From NCBI GenBank assembly GCA_028095005.1, contig CM051463.1:62968251-63032250 (forward strand): a stretch of DNA of 64,000 nucleotides, read 5' to 3'. This document shows positions 1-12,321 of the stretch, one piece after another. The position numbers and the translations under genes are program-made. The notes below the pieces were generated by a model. That model was not told the origin of the DNA and did no database searches. It saw nothing but the letters and a program-made list of their open reading frames with translations. How positions within the stretch are numbered: the first letter of the stretch is position 1; each line of letters opens with the position of its first letter. Origin of the DNA: Rhynchospora pubera (lineage: Eukaryota > Streptophyta > Magnoliopsida > Poales > Cyperaceae).

Positions 1-152
1 TCCACTTATCAGCCTTGGCCTCTGCCGGCCAGCCATGAATCTTCCAGTCGAACAGTCATGTAGTGCTTCTCTAATTGATCGGCTTTGATCAGTCAGAGCA
101 TCTATCATTTCAATACTATCTGGGACCAAAATCCACGCTCCTCTATTAGCAC
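1..152 (-). CDS. Possible partial coding exon running off the left edge
   Basis: On the minus strand one frame stays open from a possible splice acceptor (ATGCAG just before position 152) to the window edge, about 50 codons. The composition is protein-like, with words such as GAWILVPDSIEM and ALTDQSRSIREAL. I do not recognise the family. An open stretch this short can occur by chance, so this is only a candidate internal exon of a gene that continues to the left. Confidence 0.22.
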
Positions 153-1488
153 CTGCATTTGACAGTGGTAGATGTCAAATGTCAATGAATGATAAAACAA
201 ACCAATTCCACAATAAAAAACTTCTAATTTCGGCTTCCATGGGATCTGTTATTATCTTTCTAATAGGGGTTAATTCTATTTTCCAATGGTTTTATTTCCT
301 TCTGTCTTTGAAATAAGAAAAGTTTACACGACTTGTCATAATAAATTCAACCTGCTGAGTTATGATGAAAGTAAAAGCTTCAGACAAATTTGACATTAGA
401 AGCTATAAACATAATACAGGGTCCTATTGATAGGCGAATGATGTTTTGTTAATTTATCGAGCAATCATTGACCTTTGTCTGATTGTCTCATTAGAGAAAA
501 AGGGAAACGTTGTTAATTTGAATTCTGAAATCATGAACAGTACACTGGCATAGAATATTCTCTGTTTTGTTTAGCAAAATAACGTCCATATTTTACATTC
601 CTCTCCAATCATTGGGTAATTATATCTCTAATGATTAGGATAAGTGGTCAAGTGTGTCTTTTTTATTTCCATGATTTCTACAGTTCTACATTGAAATAGA
701 GCATTTTATTGTTATAAATATCTTTACAAACGACAACGGAATGAAATCCTCTATAGCAGCTACACGATAGTAGACTGATTATTGTTTGTCCGATCTATGA
801 TAGGTGCCCCGTCATTAATACCAGATCCGTCGAGATTAAAACGGACAAAATTTGGTCTGCTACACGTTAGCGCTTTGTCCCCGCTACAGAGGATATGGAT
901 CCATAAAAAACATGCTCATCGGATAAGACCCCGGATGGAAAGCCCAAGATAAGAATCCGCTTCAGTAGGCTTACTTGCTACTTTATTTTGGATTAAAAGG
1001 CTTCTTTAGAAAAAGGTGAAAGCCCACATGACCCAGTATTACATTACAACAATAGGCGAGTATATTATGCTAACAAAAAAGTATCAATTTTGATAATCCT
1101 TTTGTCAATTGTCATGATTGTTAATTATAAATGGATCTCAATTTAACCCTTGCGATAGATATGAGGGTGATATAGCTGAGAGAATTTACAAGATCAAAAT
1201 TTTCTTGCCGATTTAAGAGAATTCCCACGCCTAGCTCCCTCAGTTCCAAACAGCAGATTTGAAGAAAATAATTTCCGTTTTTCGTTTCTCGCATTAAATT
1301 TTCCGATTTCAATTAGAGCCTAACTATTTTATGGATTTTTCTTAATTATAAGAAACTCCGAGCATCCTCAGAACTCCATTATAAAGGAACGTAAATACAA
1401 ACACCAGTTACAAAGCCAATGAATACAAGTCTAAAACAACACAAAAGTGATATACTGATATTGCATAATTAATACTAAGACAAGCTTA
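153..1488. other. AT-rich spacer, no gene seen
   Basis: Intergenic sequence downstream (on the minus strand) of the CASP-like gene. I see only short accidental reading frames and no clear transposon ends. The 3' UTR of the CASP-like gene presumably lies in the last few hundred bases. Confidence 0.5.
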
Positions 1489-4400
1489 TCACCTATGGGC
1501 TCGAGTCAAAGATTGGGCCTGAGATGGATATAACCTGAACAAGCGATAGGCCGAAACCAAGGCAACTAATGCCATGGCCAACGAGGCCATGAAGCTGCAA
1601 AAGAGGCTGCCACCAACTTGCACGCAGTACCTGGTGTAGATGTTGCACAGCTTGCTCCACTGGAGGCTGTGTATGCCCGTCAAGGCAATCATTGCCCCTT
1701 GCAATGCAGCGAGAGTTGTGGCAAAGATGGCGTAAACCGCAGCCTGAAAGAAACTCCAGCAAATAAACCAATTAGCTATATATCATGCATTATGTAATCA
1801 TATTTATGAAACAGATAAAGTTTGTTATATTTGTTTTCTTTTAATTTTAGGTGGAAGTTTCACTTTATTTATTGTTTCTTTCTCTAACCTTAACATATTA
1901 CACCAAATAACATTCTCTAACTTCGAATTAGCACTAACTTTTCATACCATACTAAGTTCACTAACTTTAATCTCTAACTTTTCTAACTTCATTCTCAACC
2001 AAACGCACATGTATCCGGGCCCTGTCTTTGGGTTTGGCCTAAATGAACAAATCTGATGTAGGCAATTTCAAAAATCATGTGGCAAGGGACAGTTATAATC
2101 TCAAAAGTTTGGAAAATGTTCTAAGTATATTGTGTTACATAATATCTCGATTTTTATAATTATAGTAATTTACGATTCTACAATAAATTGGATTTTTATT
2201 ATGATATATAGAATATTTAGGATTTGATTGTGATTTATGTTTCTTTATTAATCATGGTTTGTATGTCATATATGTATGACTGTATTTCAAATCAATATCA
2301 ATCAAGCTATTCACAATCCAATTTACATATGTTAAAATGGTATCATAACCCTAATTCGTTCTTACTAGTGGCGGAATGAAGATCATGATCTTTCTCGTCG
2401 AATTTCCAATACTAACTCTGTAAATTCTTATCCTAACTCGATTGTTGCTCTACTCTCACAAAACTTCCTTGGTTATTCTCCTTATCTGATCTCCGTTGCC
2501 TCCCTCAACACCATCTCTGTCCATACATGGTGTCGCTCTGAATATACGCAGCTATGCCACCATCTCAACACCTTTGGTCAATAGATCTGACAAAGTTTTA
2601 TAGCCGACGTTGCAGCCATCTATATCAGATCCGACAAAAATCTCACCTAGACTAAACCTCTCTCTCCAAATTGCCTATCTCTGGACAATTGTTCTCTTCC
2701 ACCGCCGCAACTCCAATTATCTATGATCTCCCGTACCCAGCACACCTCTACTCTCACTTTAAGTTGTTTCACAAGATTTAACCTGTCTTAAGCAAGACAC
2801 CACCTCTACCTCCTCGAGAACACCACTGTCTCCTTGCGCAACCGTAGCCTCTCCGAGTCATCGCCGAGTACAAACCCATCCCCTACAACCAGCCGCATCT
2901 TCTTCCTCTCTGTTGCTATTTCTGGTCTCTTTCATAGCATTAGCACTAACTTTTCATACCATACTAAGATTGCCACCTCACCACCGCCAGTTCAATTCCT
3001 CTCGAGCCACCTCCACCACCGCATCTTGCCCTCACTGCATCTTGCCTCTGCTTCGCATCTCCCCTTATACACTGGTTCTCTTTCCCTTCAATGTGATTTG
3101 GTTTTGGATCTGAGGAGAAAAAGTGAAAGTTTGCAAAAAAGCCCTTGACAAATATCATAATTTGTTTGTTCTCTCTAATCACTCCTCTTTCTCTTCAAAG
3201 CATACAAATTAATTCTTGAAGTTGCATCTTCAGTCACATCCTTCGAAGATCTTGAATGATGATTCAATTACGATACTGAGTCTAAAATATATAGAATCCA
3301 TGATGTTAAGCATCCCGGTGGCTTCTTCATGCACCAATTCTCATAAGTCATCCTAAAAGATGATGTCGAGTATCCGATGACAATTCCGTCTTGTGCATCA
3401 ATCACTTGAGTCATTTAATTGATTTGTTCATTCGATGAAAGACAACATATGTAAACTTCACATGTCAAGTCATGCTCAATTTGAGAGGGAATGTAACATA
3501 ATATATAAATATTTATAATTATAATAATTTTTTATTATGCAATCAATTAGATTTTATTCTGATATATATATAGAATATTTAGAATTTTATTCTGATTTAT
3601 ATTTCCTGGTTTATATGCTATATATGTATGAGTGTATTTCAAATCAATATCAATCAAGCTATTCAAAATTCAATTTACATCTGTTAAGACATTTGAATTA
3701 ATTAAAAAATATCAATGTAACTGTCAAAATACATTTCTATCTATCTTGATCGAACCTAGTGAATCACCATCGATTATTGTGTTTTAGCTAAAATAAATAA
3801 GCGAGCATTGAGATAATAAACATGTTTCAATACAATAGATAAGTGTGTATTGATATAACAGACAAACAGTGCATTCTAAGGTGCGTTACAAGTTTATAAC
3901 GAGAACGCTAAAAAAGTGAGTTCATAGACAATAGTAATTGAAGATGCACATTTTATGGGACCCATTTGGGATTGTGGACAGTGGAATTAATGCACGGTTT
4001 TGCAATCGTATTCATGTACTTTCGAATAACAACAAAAATTAAATTTGACAAGTGTACTTGTCAATGTAGCTGGGTCTATCTACCTCTCATAAATAAGCCC
4101 GTACCAGCTAACAACCTTTTAAAGATCAATTAAAACTTTGAGCTACCTAAGAATCTATCTACTAGCCTTTTGCACATTTTGATTGGGACTAGGCAATAAC
4201 CCATAACATTTTCTCTTTAATAATCAATCCATAAGTCACCTGTAGTATATCACCTGTGTAATTTCAAATGGTGAAACCAAATAGCTCTTATAATAGGGAT
4301 AAAATGTATGTAATTTTATTGTCACAAAGGAAAATAATTCACAAAATCTACTAGTTCAAAGTAAACTATGATGTGCTAAATACTAAATAGCATAAAATAT

Positions 4401-6776
4401 ATTGTAATCATTCAGTCTAATCTCTCGTCATTTTGCTGACCTCGGCAGAAACAATTATTAATATGGGCCTCGCCATTGATGATTAATCCAACGGCCAAGA
4501 TTAATTCGCATGGGAAAAAGAAAATGTTACTGTTTATAAGGGAATCAAGAGGATATCTAGGATTAGTAGGTTTTAATGTTGAGTCAAAATAAATAAATAA
4601 ATATATATGTACCGAATTGAAAAAAAAATTAAATAATAAAACTTATTTTGGTTAAGAAACAAAACTGAAAGTTGAAGTATAACTTGAGCAGAGACTCTTT
4701 TTATAATCACAAAAAATGTGCACTTATTCACCATTAAATCAATTATAGAAAATAAAAATCTGGCAGTTTTACTACTCAAAGTATTATAGTAAGCGATATA
4801 TGATTTACAAGTCAAGAACCGACCAACAACAAATTAATTAATTCTAGTAACTAACTATAGATTTCAATTTAAACTCAATACTTTTTTTTGTTGAGGTAAA
4901 AATGGGGATCAAAGTCCCCATCTTTAAATTAAAAAAATATTTACAGAATTAGCCAGTGGCTAAAGTTTTAAAGAAAATAAAAATGCAAAAGTTAAAAAAG
5001 CAAAAAAGAGGAAATTGAACGAACAACCCAAAAACAAAAAGGCTAAAAAAGAGTTGAGGGCCTGAAGAAGCGGTAGTGATCTATGGATTAAGCGCAACTA
5101 CTTTCTCCGGCTGGCCGACTAGTATAGTAGTATTAGTCAACTCGTGTTTAACGACAATGCCACTGTACTTCATGTCTACCTTTAAAATTTCGAAATGGGT
5201 GATCAAAGAGATCGACAAGATCAGGATGCATTTCTTGTGGCACGGCTCATGTACTTCATGTCTAACGCATTATACAGGAATGGTACAAGTACCATGCATT
5301 AAAATAAATTAAACTTTTTTTTTTTTTTTGGGAATGCTAGAGAGAGGCTGCCTAGGCAAAAGTAAATGAAACTTGATCCGCATGTTTCATCCTTTTCTTT
5401 GGAAATTATATTATATTACTAAGTCTTCCATCCGAGAATGAAAATTATAAATAGTTTGAATGGGAGGTCTTCGTTGTATTTATGAAATAATTTCATATTA
5501 AGAAAGTTTGATATTTATTTAATTATATTTCTTAATCTTAAGATAAAAATGGAGATAAGCCTTTCAACTTTAATTAGGTTCTTCAGCATTTGACGGAAAA
5601 AGTTGTAGGATAATTTTATTGTAAATAAAATTTTAGAGATCAAATTAGTATTTTTTTTTTATAATGTTCAAGGATAAAACCTAATTTTCCTTTAGGAACA
5701 TTTATTGATCGATTTGATAATTGTTGTTAAGATAATTGAGTAATTATATTGAAAGAGATTTCAACCCAACATAGATATAACAAATTAAAATGACATAACA
5801 AAACTAAAACATGTACTAAATTAAATTAGTTGGTATTCTACCGAAATAGATCGGTATATATGGGCAGTTGGGCACGATAAAAGGTCAGACCGAAATGTTT
5901 TTATCAATTGCGTAATGAGCATAGCCTAGCTGGTAGCCTATGATGGTCATGCTCATGCCCCCATATACGATATGATTATATGAATGATAAGCCTACAACG
6001 TTTCCCTTAAAGATATAATTTCTATCAAGTGTGATCACTTTCTTTGAAAGTAGCACAGAAACCAAAAATGTATATATCAGTTGTGGTTTCAAACGAAACT
6101 TACCTGGTCTAGTACAAAGCACAACCAAGCAACTGCTCTGTTACTGCAACATGAACTTTCCTTCTGAACAGACAAATAGATGCATCTCAACAATTGAAGG
6201 AAATTGTATCCAGCTGCTGCAGCTGTCGCCATTGTCAGAATCCTAGCAAAAAGAAAATTAAAATCATCTATTTGAGGACATGCTTCAATTTTTTTTTTAT
6301 ATTGGTCCATGCTAACAAAGTAATTATGTTGAGAAAAGAGTTTTAAGAAAATAAAATTTTTGATAAACTACTATGATACCCAAATAATTATGTTGAGTAA
6401 TCCAAAGGAACTTGCATAATCTTTAATATGATACATCACCGGTATAAATTGATCAATAAAACGAAATTCAAAAAAGGCGAAATAAAAAGGCTTAAAAAAA
6501 AGAGACAACGGACGAAAAATTCGATGAAAATGAAGTAGGAGTAATGCACACAACACTTCAACTGTGTACAAAACTATGCAAATTCAAAGTAGGTTTTAAA
6601 TGGGGCACCTACCACAAGGCCTCAATATCCTTAGCTGAAGCCTTTCTCTGAATAAAGAACACCGTCTTGGTCTGAGCATTTAGACCCATAAGCATTGCTG
6701 TCATGGCAGCTAGCACCATGCACACGAATCTTAAAGCACCCTCTACTTTCACGACTCTACTCTTTGCCTCTCCCAT
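1489..6776 (-). CDS. CASP-like protein (CASPL, group 2 type), four-helix membrane protein
   Basis: Three exons on the minus strand: 6613-6776, 6104-6242 and 1489-1743. They join in phase to 185 aa with GT-AG introns (the tryptophan codon TGG is split across intron 1). CASP-like proteins are plasma-membrane four-helix proteins related to the Casparian strip scaffold proteins; most have no assigned function. Visible features: TM1 about residues 13-34, followed by LNAQTKTVFF; TM2 begins ILTMATAAAAGYNFLQLL at residue 56; TM3 spans the exon 2/3 join (CFVLDQAAVYAIF); after SLQWSKLCNIYTRYC comes TM4 and the typical ending SAYRLFRLYPS. Length is normal for the family. The start is the first ATG of exon 1, about 90 bp downstream of a TATA box. 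Intron 2 is 4.36 kb, far longer than usual, and filled with transposon debris. The family call is firm; the subgroup rests on sequence feel. Confidence 0.88.
1850..2033. mobile_element. Fragment of a Tourist-like MITE in CASPL intron 2
   Basis: CTAACTTT/CTAACTT-rich sequence ending in ACCAAACGCAC resembles the right end of the complete element at 63164-63689. No matching left end or target duplication is evident, so this is probably a truncated copy. Confidence 0.4.
2133..2334 (+). repeat. 5' LTR of the short Copia-type element
   Basis: Pairs with 3492-3686 and is followed by the primer-binding site at 2338-2345. Confidence 0.65.
3492..3686 (+). repeat. 3' LTR of the short Copia-type element
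   Basis: Matches 2133-2334 and is preceded by a purine-rich tract at 3483-3490. Confidence 0.65.
5076..5310 (+). pseudogene. LINE (L1-type) reverse transcriptase fragment
   Basis: About 78 codons read like the region just after the polymerase domain of plant L1-type non-LTR retrotransposon proteins: LSATTFSG, then PLYFMSTFKISKWVIKEIDK and MHFLWHG. Family members carry SGRLTLIKSVLSS-like and FLWHG words at this spot. No rest of ORF2 and no endonuclease is present, so it is a relic. It lies in CASPL intron 2, antisense to that gene. Confidence 0.75.
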
Positions 6777-6864
6777 GTTCTCTCGCTCTCTCCTTCCTTT
6801 TTTTTTTCCTTTTTTGAAAGTCTTCCTTCCCTTTGAGTGTACTTATTCATTAGTTATGGAGAAG

Positions 6865-6874
6865 TATTTATAAA
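6865..6874 (-). promoter_or_regulatory. TATA box of the CASP-like gene
   Basis: Minus-strand TTTATAAATA about 90 bp upstream of the CASPL start codon, which leaves room for a 5' UTR of roughly 60 bp. It supports the ATG at 6776 as the true start. Confidence 0.55.
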
Positions 6875-7190
6875 GGATATGGCCAAGTGAGGCAAAAAGT
6901 GATGACTTAACACAAGCAGAATAAATGATATGATAATGAAAATTATATATATCTGCCTTGAAAAAGAAACAAATTAGAAAACATAAAAAAAGTGATTCAT
7001 GTCGTGCATGCATCTTCAATCTTTTTTTAAAAAAAAATTAGATGACAAAGACATCCCTTTTTTTTTAGAGCGAATAAAAGAGAAAACAAAAATTGAAAGT
7101 TAGCACTAATTAATTTTGAGTTAATCCGCCGTTTATCCAAGAAAACTTATTAAAGGCTTACGAAGCGTAAAAGAGGAAATTAATCTTAAG

Positions 7191-7336
7191 GGGTGCGTTT
7201 GGATCGTTGGAAGAAAGAAGAAGAAGAAGGAAGAAAAGAAAAAAAATTATAAACAATCCAAACTCTTCACAAAGTTACACACTTCCCAATACTTTTTTCC
7301 TTTTTCCCTTCTTCCCACACCTATCCAAACGGAGCC
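7191..7336. mobile_element. Tourist-like MITE (PIF/Harbinger type)
   Basis: The ends GGGTGCGTTTGGAT and ATCCAAACGGAGCC are imperfect inverted repeats. They are flanked by AAG on both sides, a possible 3-bp target duplication. The interior is purine-rich on the left half and pyrimidine-rich on the right. Confidence 0.6.
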
Positions 7337-7647
7337 AAGGATATATATATATGACCTGTTTCTTAAAAAAAAATTTCGTAACTTGGTAAGGAAATTAATA
7401 TTTACAATTTCAATTGAGCGAAACTGAAACTATAGTGTCAACGGACTACATTGTCAAGCCGGTATTTATATTTTTAGTCAGATTTTATCTAATCTGATCC
7501 GATTGAAGTTAGAAATTATTTGACTTGATCCGATCCGAACGGTGATCACGTACCAATATATCCGAACCATATAACTAGCTTGAATAATTATATTATTATG
7601 TGATATGTCTAATAGCTTCACTTGACAACAAAAAAATTTATTATTAA

Positions 7648-7837
7648 GGCTCCGTTTGGATGGGTTGAGAATAAGGTAGGAAGAAGGAAGAAGGGAAGAA
7701 ATTTATTGGGAAGGGATAAATTTATTGGGAAGTGTGTAACTTTTTGTGAAGAGTTTGGATGGTTAGAAATAAATTTATTGGTAAAAAGTAGTTATTCATT
7801 ATTCCTTATTCCGGAAAGAGGCCATCCAAACGGAGCC
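7648..7837. mobile_element. Tourist-like MITE (PIF/Harbinger type)
   Basis: The 190-bp element has near-perfect inverted ends GGCTCCGTTTGGAT and ATCCAAACGGAGCC, flanked by TAA on both sides (7645-7647 and 7838-7840). A 3-bp TAA duplication is the hallmark of PIF/Harbinger insertions. A close relative lies at 41011-41198. Confidence 0.8.
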
Positions 7838-7994
7838 TAAATTAACTATTTTATTTTTATTACAACCAAATATGGTTTGTAGATCCAAAAGAACCGACAT
7901 CTCCTCTGTGGATTTGTCTAAGCTAAAATGAACCTGTTCCTAACATGTATCATTCTTTTATAAAAACAAAAAGGACCATAGCCACCATCAGTGG

Positions 7995-8181
7995 CAAGGG
8001 CGGAGGCTAAATTTTGGAATAAAGGAGCATAGAGTTATTTACACTTAAATTTTTAGATTTTGATAGGGACAAAATTAAATAGATCATATACAATTACACA
8101 AAAATTTAATACTTTTAAGATGTTATTTGTAATTTACAGCAAGATAATGTCCACTTTTCAATACACGTGGCTCCGTCCCTG
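7995..8181. mobile_element. hAT-type MITE
   Basis: The ends CAAGGGCGGAG and CTCCGTCCCTG are inverted repeats of the hAT CAGGG type. The flanking 8-mers ATCAGTGG and ATTAGTGT agree at six of eight positions, as expected for a decayed 8-bp target duplication. Confidence 0.6.
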
Positions 8182-8861
8182 ATTAGTGTAGTATTAATAT
8201 GGTTTACTTTTGTCAGAAGTCTATCATTTTTTTTTCACATTGTATAATATATATTCGATAATATTTTTACATAAGAAATGTATAAAATAATATTTTTATG
8301 CAACGTAATCCATAAATTTTTAAGTTATTAAGAAATGTATAAAAGTATAAAATAAATTGCCCAGTTTGATAAATACGAGAGATTAAAATAAATCTGCGGC
8401 CAGCATGAGATGCAAGGCGCAAGTTGCGTGAGGGAAAACATTCAAAGTTGGGACGCAAACATAAAATCATATATATATATATATATATAGTTTTCGGCAA
8501 TAAAACAGATAAATACTTCATGTCTGTCCTTCAACTCCAATCCAGCCACCACCCACCACCCACCACATGTACTTAAAAAGATAAATTATTAGTTTATTAT
8601 ATATAGTTTACGAGAGATTTACATTTTTTTAAATATTGTTTACTTTTACACACAAAAAATACTGATGAGGCACACAAAAAAAAATGCCATATCAACGTTT
8701 ATGTAATTGTTAGTAAAAGTCTATGGATTTGTTCTAAGCAGACCGCTTGTTAAGTAAGGAGGCCGTTGTCACTGAACGATCTAGCGGGTCACTAGCTAGA
8801 CCAAGCGGATCGTGCGGATCAAGATCTAAACTGAATTTGTCTATTCATAACGTCCCATATA

Positions 8862-9579
8862 TAGGGATGAAAACGGATCGGATACGGAGCGGATGTTGGT
8901 CTTTCCATATCCGCATCCGCATTTTTTTTCCGGATACGGATACGAATACGAATGCATTCGGATACGGATACGGTTCGGATATTAAACGGATACGAATACG
9001 GTTCGGATATTATCGGATACGGAGTCGAATACGAATATATTTTGTCGGATACGGATTGCATTTTAATCTTTATTATTTATTTATAATAGTAGTTTCTATA
9101 AATATAATGATATTCAATATACTCATGTCTATGTTAGTATTTTGTCAATATTAGAGAAAAAAATTAATTTCAGTATTGTTATCATTTATAATCGTCTCAA
9201 TTAATAGAAAGTAAAAAAAATTTTATGTTACTAGTCCAAATAAAAATATTTATTATAAGAAAATTTATTTAATAAAAATTAAGTATTATCTAATTAAAAG
9301 TATTCTCTAATATAGAGAAGTAATTATATTATATTAATCATCTTATGACGTTAAAGATACGGATAAACTGATTAATATTTATCGAATACGGATAACATCC
9401 ATGTCGGATACGGATAAAGAGCAGATATTGGTCTTCCCATATCCGCATCCATATTTTTTTGACGGACACGGATACGAATACGGATATGTTCGGATACGGA
9501 TACGGTTCGAATATTACGCGTATTTTTCGGATTCGGATATGGATCGGAGCGGATTTTATCCGCTCCGTTTTCATCCCTG
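8862..9579. mobile_element. hAT-type non-autonomous element with GGATACG-rich ends
   Basis: The 718-bp element begins TAGGGATGAAAACGG and ends CCGTTTTCATCCCTG. It is flanked by a perfect 8-bp target duplication, CCCATATA (8854-8861 and 9580-9587), diagnostic of hAT. Both ends are packed with hexamer-like CGGATA/CGAATA units, which create long accidental frames rich in Arg-Ile/Tyr repeats on both strands. The left and right CG-rich blocks (about 8880-8985 and 9420-9520) also match each other in direct orientation, both containing TTGGTCTT..CCATATCCGCATCC. No transposase is encoded. Confidence 0.88.
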
Positions 9580-9587
9580 CCCATATA

Positions 9588-10089
9588 CCCCTTGCCATAA
9601 CCGTCATGGTCTCTTCTGGAATTGCAATTTTGTGTGTTCCATCAGAGAAGAGTGATTAGGGTGAGGTTTGAGAAGGAGAAAGTCAACTAGGTGCTTAGAG
9701 CAATCAGCATACACACACATGAGTATGGTGTACCGGTTGTGAAAGGTGACGGCAAGCCTTAACCGGAAGATGTGGTGTATCGGTTGCAAACAAAGAAAGA
9801 TAAGACGCTGTAAACCAAACTTCGAGAAGAGTTTAGTTGTTCGATCAACTTCCGTTACATTATATATAATAATCTTTGTTATTTTTAAATGTTAGATATG
9901 CATATTGGTTTAAAACTTCAGTACAGAATTAAAAAAAAATGGGAGGAGAAGTTAAGAGAGGAAGGAGATGCATATATATGTTTGCGGGATGATTAGTTTT
10001 AATTCATTTATGTTTTCAATCGGATTCATAATGGTCAAAATTATATTACTTTTAATCAATAACTGATCATTACAACATAAAATTCATTC
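9588..10089. other. Spacer without recognised features
   Basis: Lies between the hAT element and the Copia relic. Only a short frame is open and no clear element ends were found. Confidence 0.45.
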
Positions 10090-11079
10090 ACCATTATTGA
10101 TCATCGTCATCAATCTTTTTCTCTTAAAGATCTAGTAATATTCCAGTATTTTCTTGCCATTGAATTTTACAAAATTCCAAATGATTTCCACCTTTCTCAA
10201 TCTAAATAATTTTAGACATTCTAACAAAAGCAAACATGGTTCATGCCAAGCCTATCCCAACTCCAATGGCTAATAGCCCTACATTATCCAAAGAAGATAT
10301 AACTTTTTTGATAATCTGAAACTCAACGGAAGCATTTTTGAAGCACTTCAATATGCAACTCTAACTTGGCCTGACATCTCCTTTGCGATAAATCGAGTGT
10401 CACAACACGTACAACAACCGACTAGCAACCATTGGGCAGTGGCCCAATGGATTCTCCACTATCTATGCAAGACTCTTAATTTCTCATGGTCTTGTCTTTC
10501 ACTCATCCACTACTCTTCAAGTTCATGCATATTGTGATGCTGATTGGGCCGAATGTCCCGATGATCGTCGATCCACAATTTTTTTCGAAACTTTATTGTG
10601 AACATATTGTCTCATAGGGTGCTAAAAAGCAATCTACAATTTCATGGTATAGTTCAGAAATCGAATATCGTAGTCTTGATGTTACATGTGCCGAATTACT
10701 TTAGCTAAAATATCTTTTTCAAGAGCTTCACCTATCTTTACCTGATCAACCAACCGTGTGGTGTAACAATATTGGCGCCACTCTTGACATCCAACCTCAT
10801 GTTTCACGTACGTACAAACACTACACCAAAAAAGAGCTTTAGTTTTGCCCCATTAGCATCTGTTTTTAAGAAAACCGATATAAAAAATAGTCGATGCCAA
10901 TTTCGTAATTGTCAGGATTTATTTTTAGTACTGATTTTTCAAAAAAAATCGGTGCTAAAATGTTGGCGAAAAAAAGGATTTATCTTTAGTGTCGGTTTTA
11001 ATAAAAAATCGGTACTAAAGGATTGTTAAAAAAAAATTGAAATTATGTCTATCTTTAGTATCGGTTTTCCTAAAAAACC

Positions 11080-12279
11080 TGTAACACCCCGATTTTTTTC
11101 AACAAGCTACCAGTTTTAGTTGAATTTTATTTTTATGTACGATTATTAATTTTGACATATATTCTACAATCGAGAGTACCAAAATTTTGTCTTTCATCCA
11201 AAAATGTTATGTATTCCTCCCATTGACCACTTTTGACCGAAATGGATAAACCATAAGAGAATTAATGTCAGGCCAAATTTCGACACCAGCCAAACATTCC
11301 ATTTGCATCTTCTCAAAGTATTCTTTTTCTTGCCGAATGAAATTTCTGCTTGGCAAACTGGCATCAATTAATTGCCCTCTAATTATTCTATTTGTCTATT
11401 ATAAAAAGATATATTTCATTTAATCGGCAATTCTTTCTATATCCAATTTAATTTGGCTTGGACTTCACGTATAGTTTGCGTGCAAAAATACTTTTCTTTT
11501 CCCTTTGTTCCTTGTAACCGTTCCATGATATAACCGTAATTGTTGCGATTAGATTTAATTACAAAATTTATTAGACTTGTAGGGCACAGAACCCATCGTA
11601 TATTATCTCTCTTTAATTCCCTTTCGTATCCCATCCGAAAATGAAAATGCTTGTTTCCAAAGAAATACAATAATCTCATTTCCTTCGGCAATCCATGTCG
11701 GTAATCCACAATATAATTAAAATACCGTTTACAACTTGATTACTCGACCATTGAATTTCTGACACTACGTGGCAGTCGTTTATGATTCGAGTTTTTATAT
11801 TCTCGTCAGGTAACCTACTTCTCTATAATTTAATTTTCGCATTGATTGATTTAATTATCGTTTGTTTATTTGAATGAATTGATATATGAGAATCTTGACT
11901 GATGTATTTTACGAGTCAACGGGTCTCTGATGTGATCTGATTTGAAATGGAAATGTGAAATAGAATGTGAAGCGGAATCGTCCAGAGAGGGATTCGCTCT
12001 AATGTAAAAGTGATATGAGAAATTGATTTGAGAAAACCAAGACCCGTTGATTTCTGTAAAATACATTTAATTTCATTGTTATTGATGTGTGGATTAATCC
12101 GATCGGTTGATATTTTAGTTATATAAATTAATTATAGAGAAGTTGCGTCGTTAAATAACTGGTTACTCGACTTTGTAGCTGATTCCGTTTTGCTTTTATT
12201 TTTATTGTGACGTAGGTTGACGGACCGTCGGATGGATGATCAGATACTATGTCACCTCACGCGGATACGGAGTGTGACA
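11080..12279. mobile_element. Solo LTR, gypsy-like, inside the CACTA-type element
   Basis: This 1,200-bp block starts TGTAACACCCCGA and ends GTGTGACA. It is flanked by a perfect 5-bp duplication AAACC (11075-11079 and 12280-12284). Only one terminal repeat and no internal region are present, the usual result of LTR-LTR recombination. The TGTAACACCCC start is common in Ty3/gypsy LTRs; the superfamily is an inference. Confidence 0.75.
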
Positions 12280-12321
12280 AAACCAGTACTAAAAATCAAT
12301 TTAGTTTTTTTTTAAAACAAA

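Larger units (their letters stand above)
2133..3686 (+). mobile_element. Short Copia-type LTR retroelement (TRIM-like) in CASPL intron 2
   Basis: Two direct repeats of about 200 bp, at 2133-2334 and 3492-3686, both start TGT(T/A)ACATAATAT and share a conserved stretch of about 50 bp near their 3' ends. Directly after the first repeat is TGGTATCA (2338-2345), the initiator-methionine tRNA primer-binding site typical of Ty1/copia. Just before the second repeat is a purine tract (GAGAGGGA, 3483-3490) that fits a polypurine tract. The 1.15-kb interior holds only short reading frames and no gag or pol, so the element is non-autonomous. I could not find a 5-bp target duplication, and the LTRs have diverged, suggesting an old insertion. 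It lies antisense to the host gene. Confidence 0.72.

Noticed and set aside
8747..9659. Open frames rich in Arg-Ile, Asp-Thr or Tyr-Gly repeats on both strands
   Set aside because: They are produced by the CGGATA/CGAATA repeats at the ends of the hAT element and appear in several frames at once.
11437..11709. 90-aa minus-strand frame
   Set aside because: Lies wholly in the solo LTR, which is non-coding.
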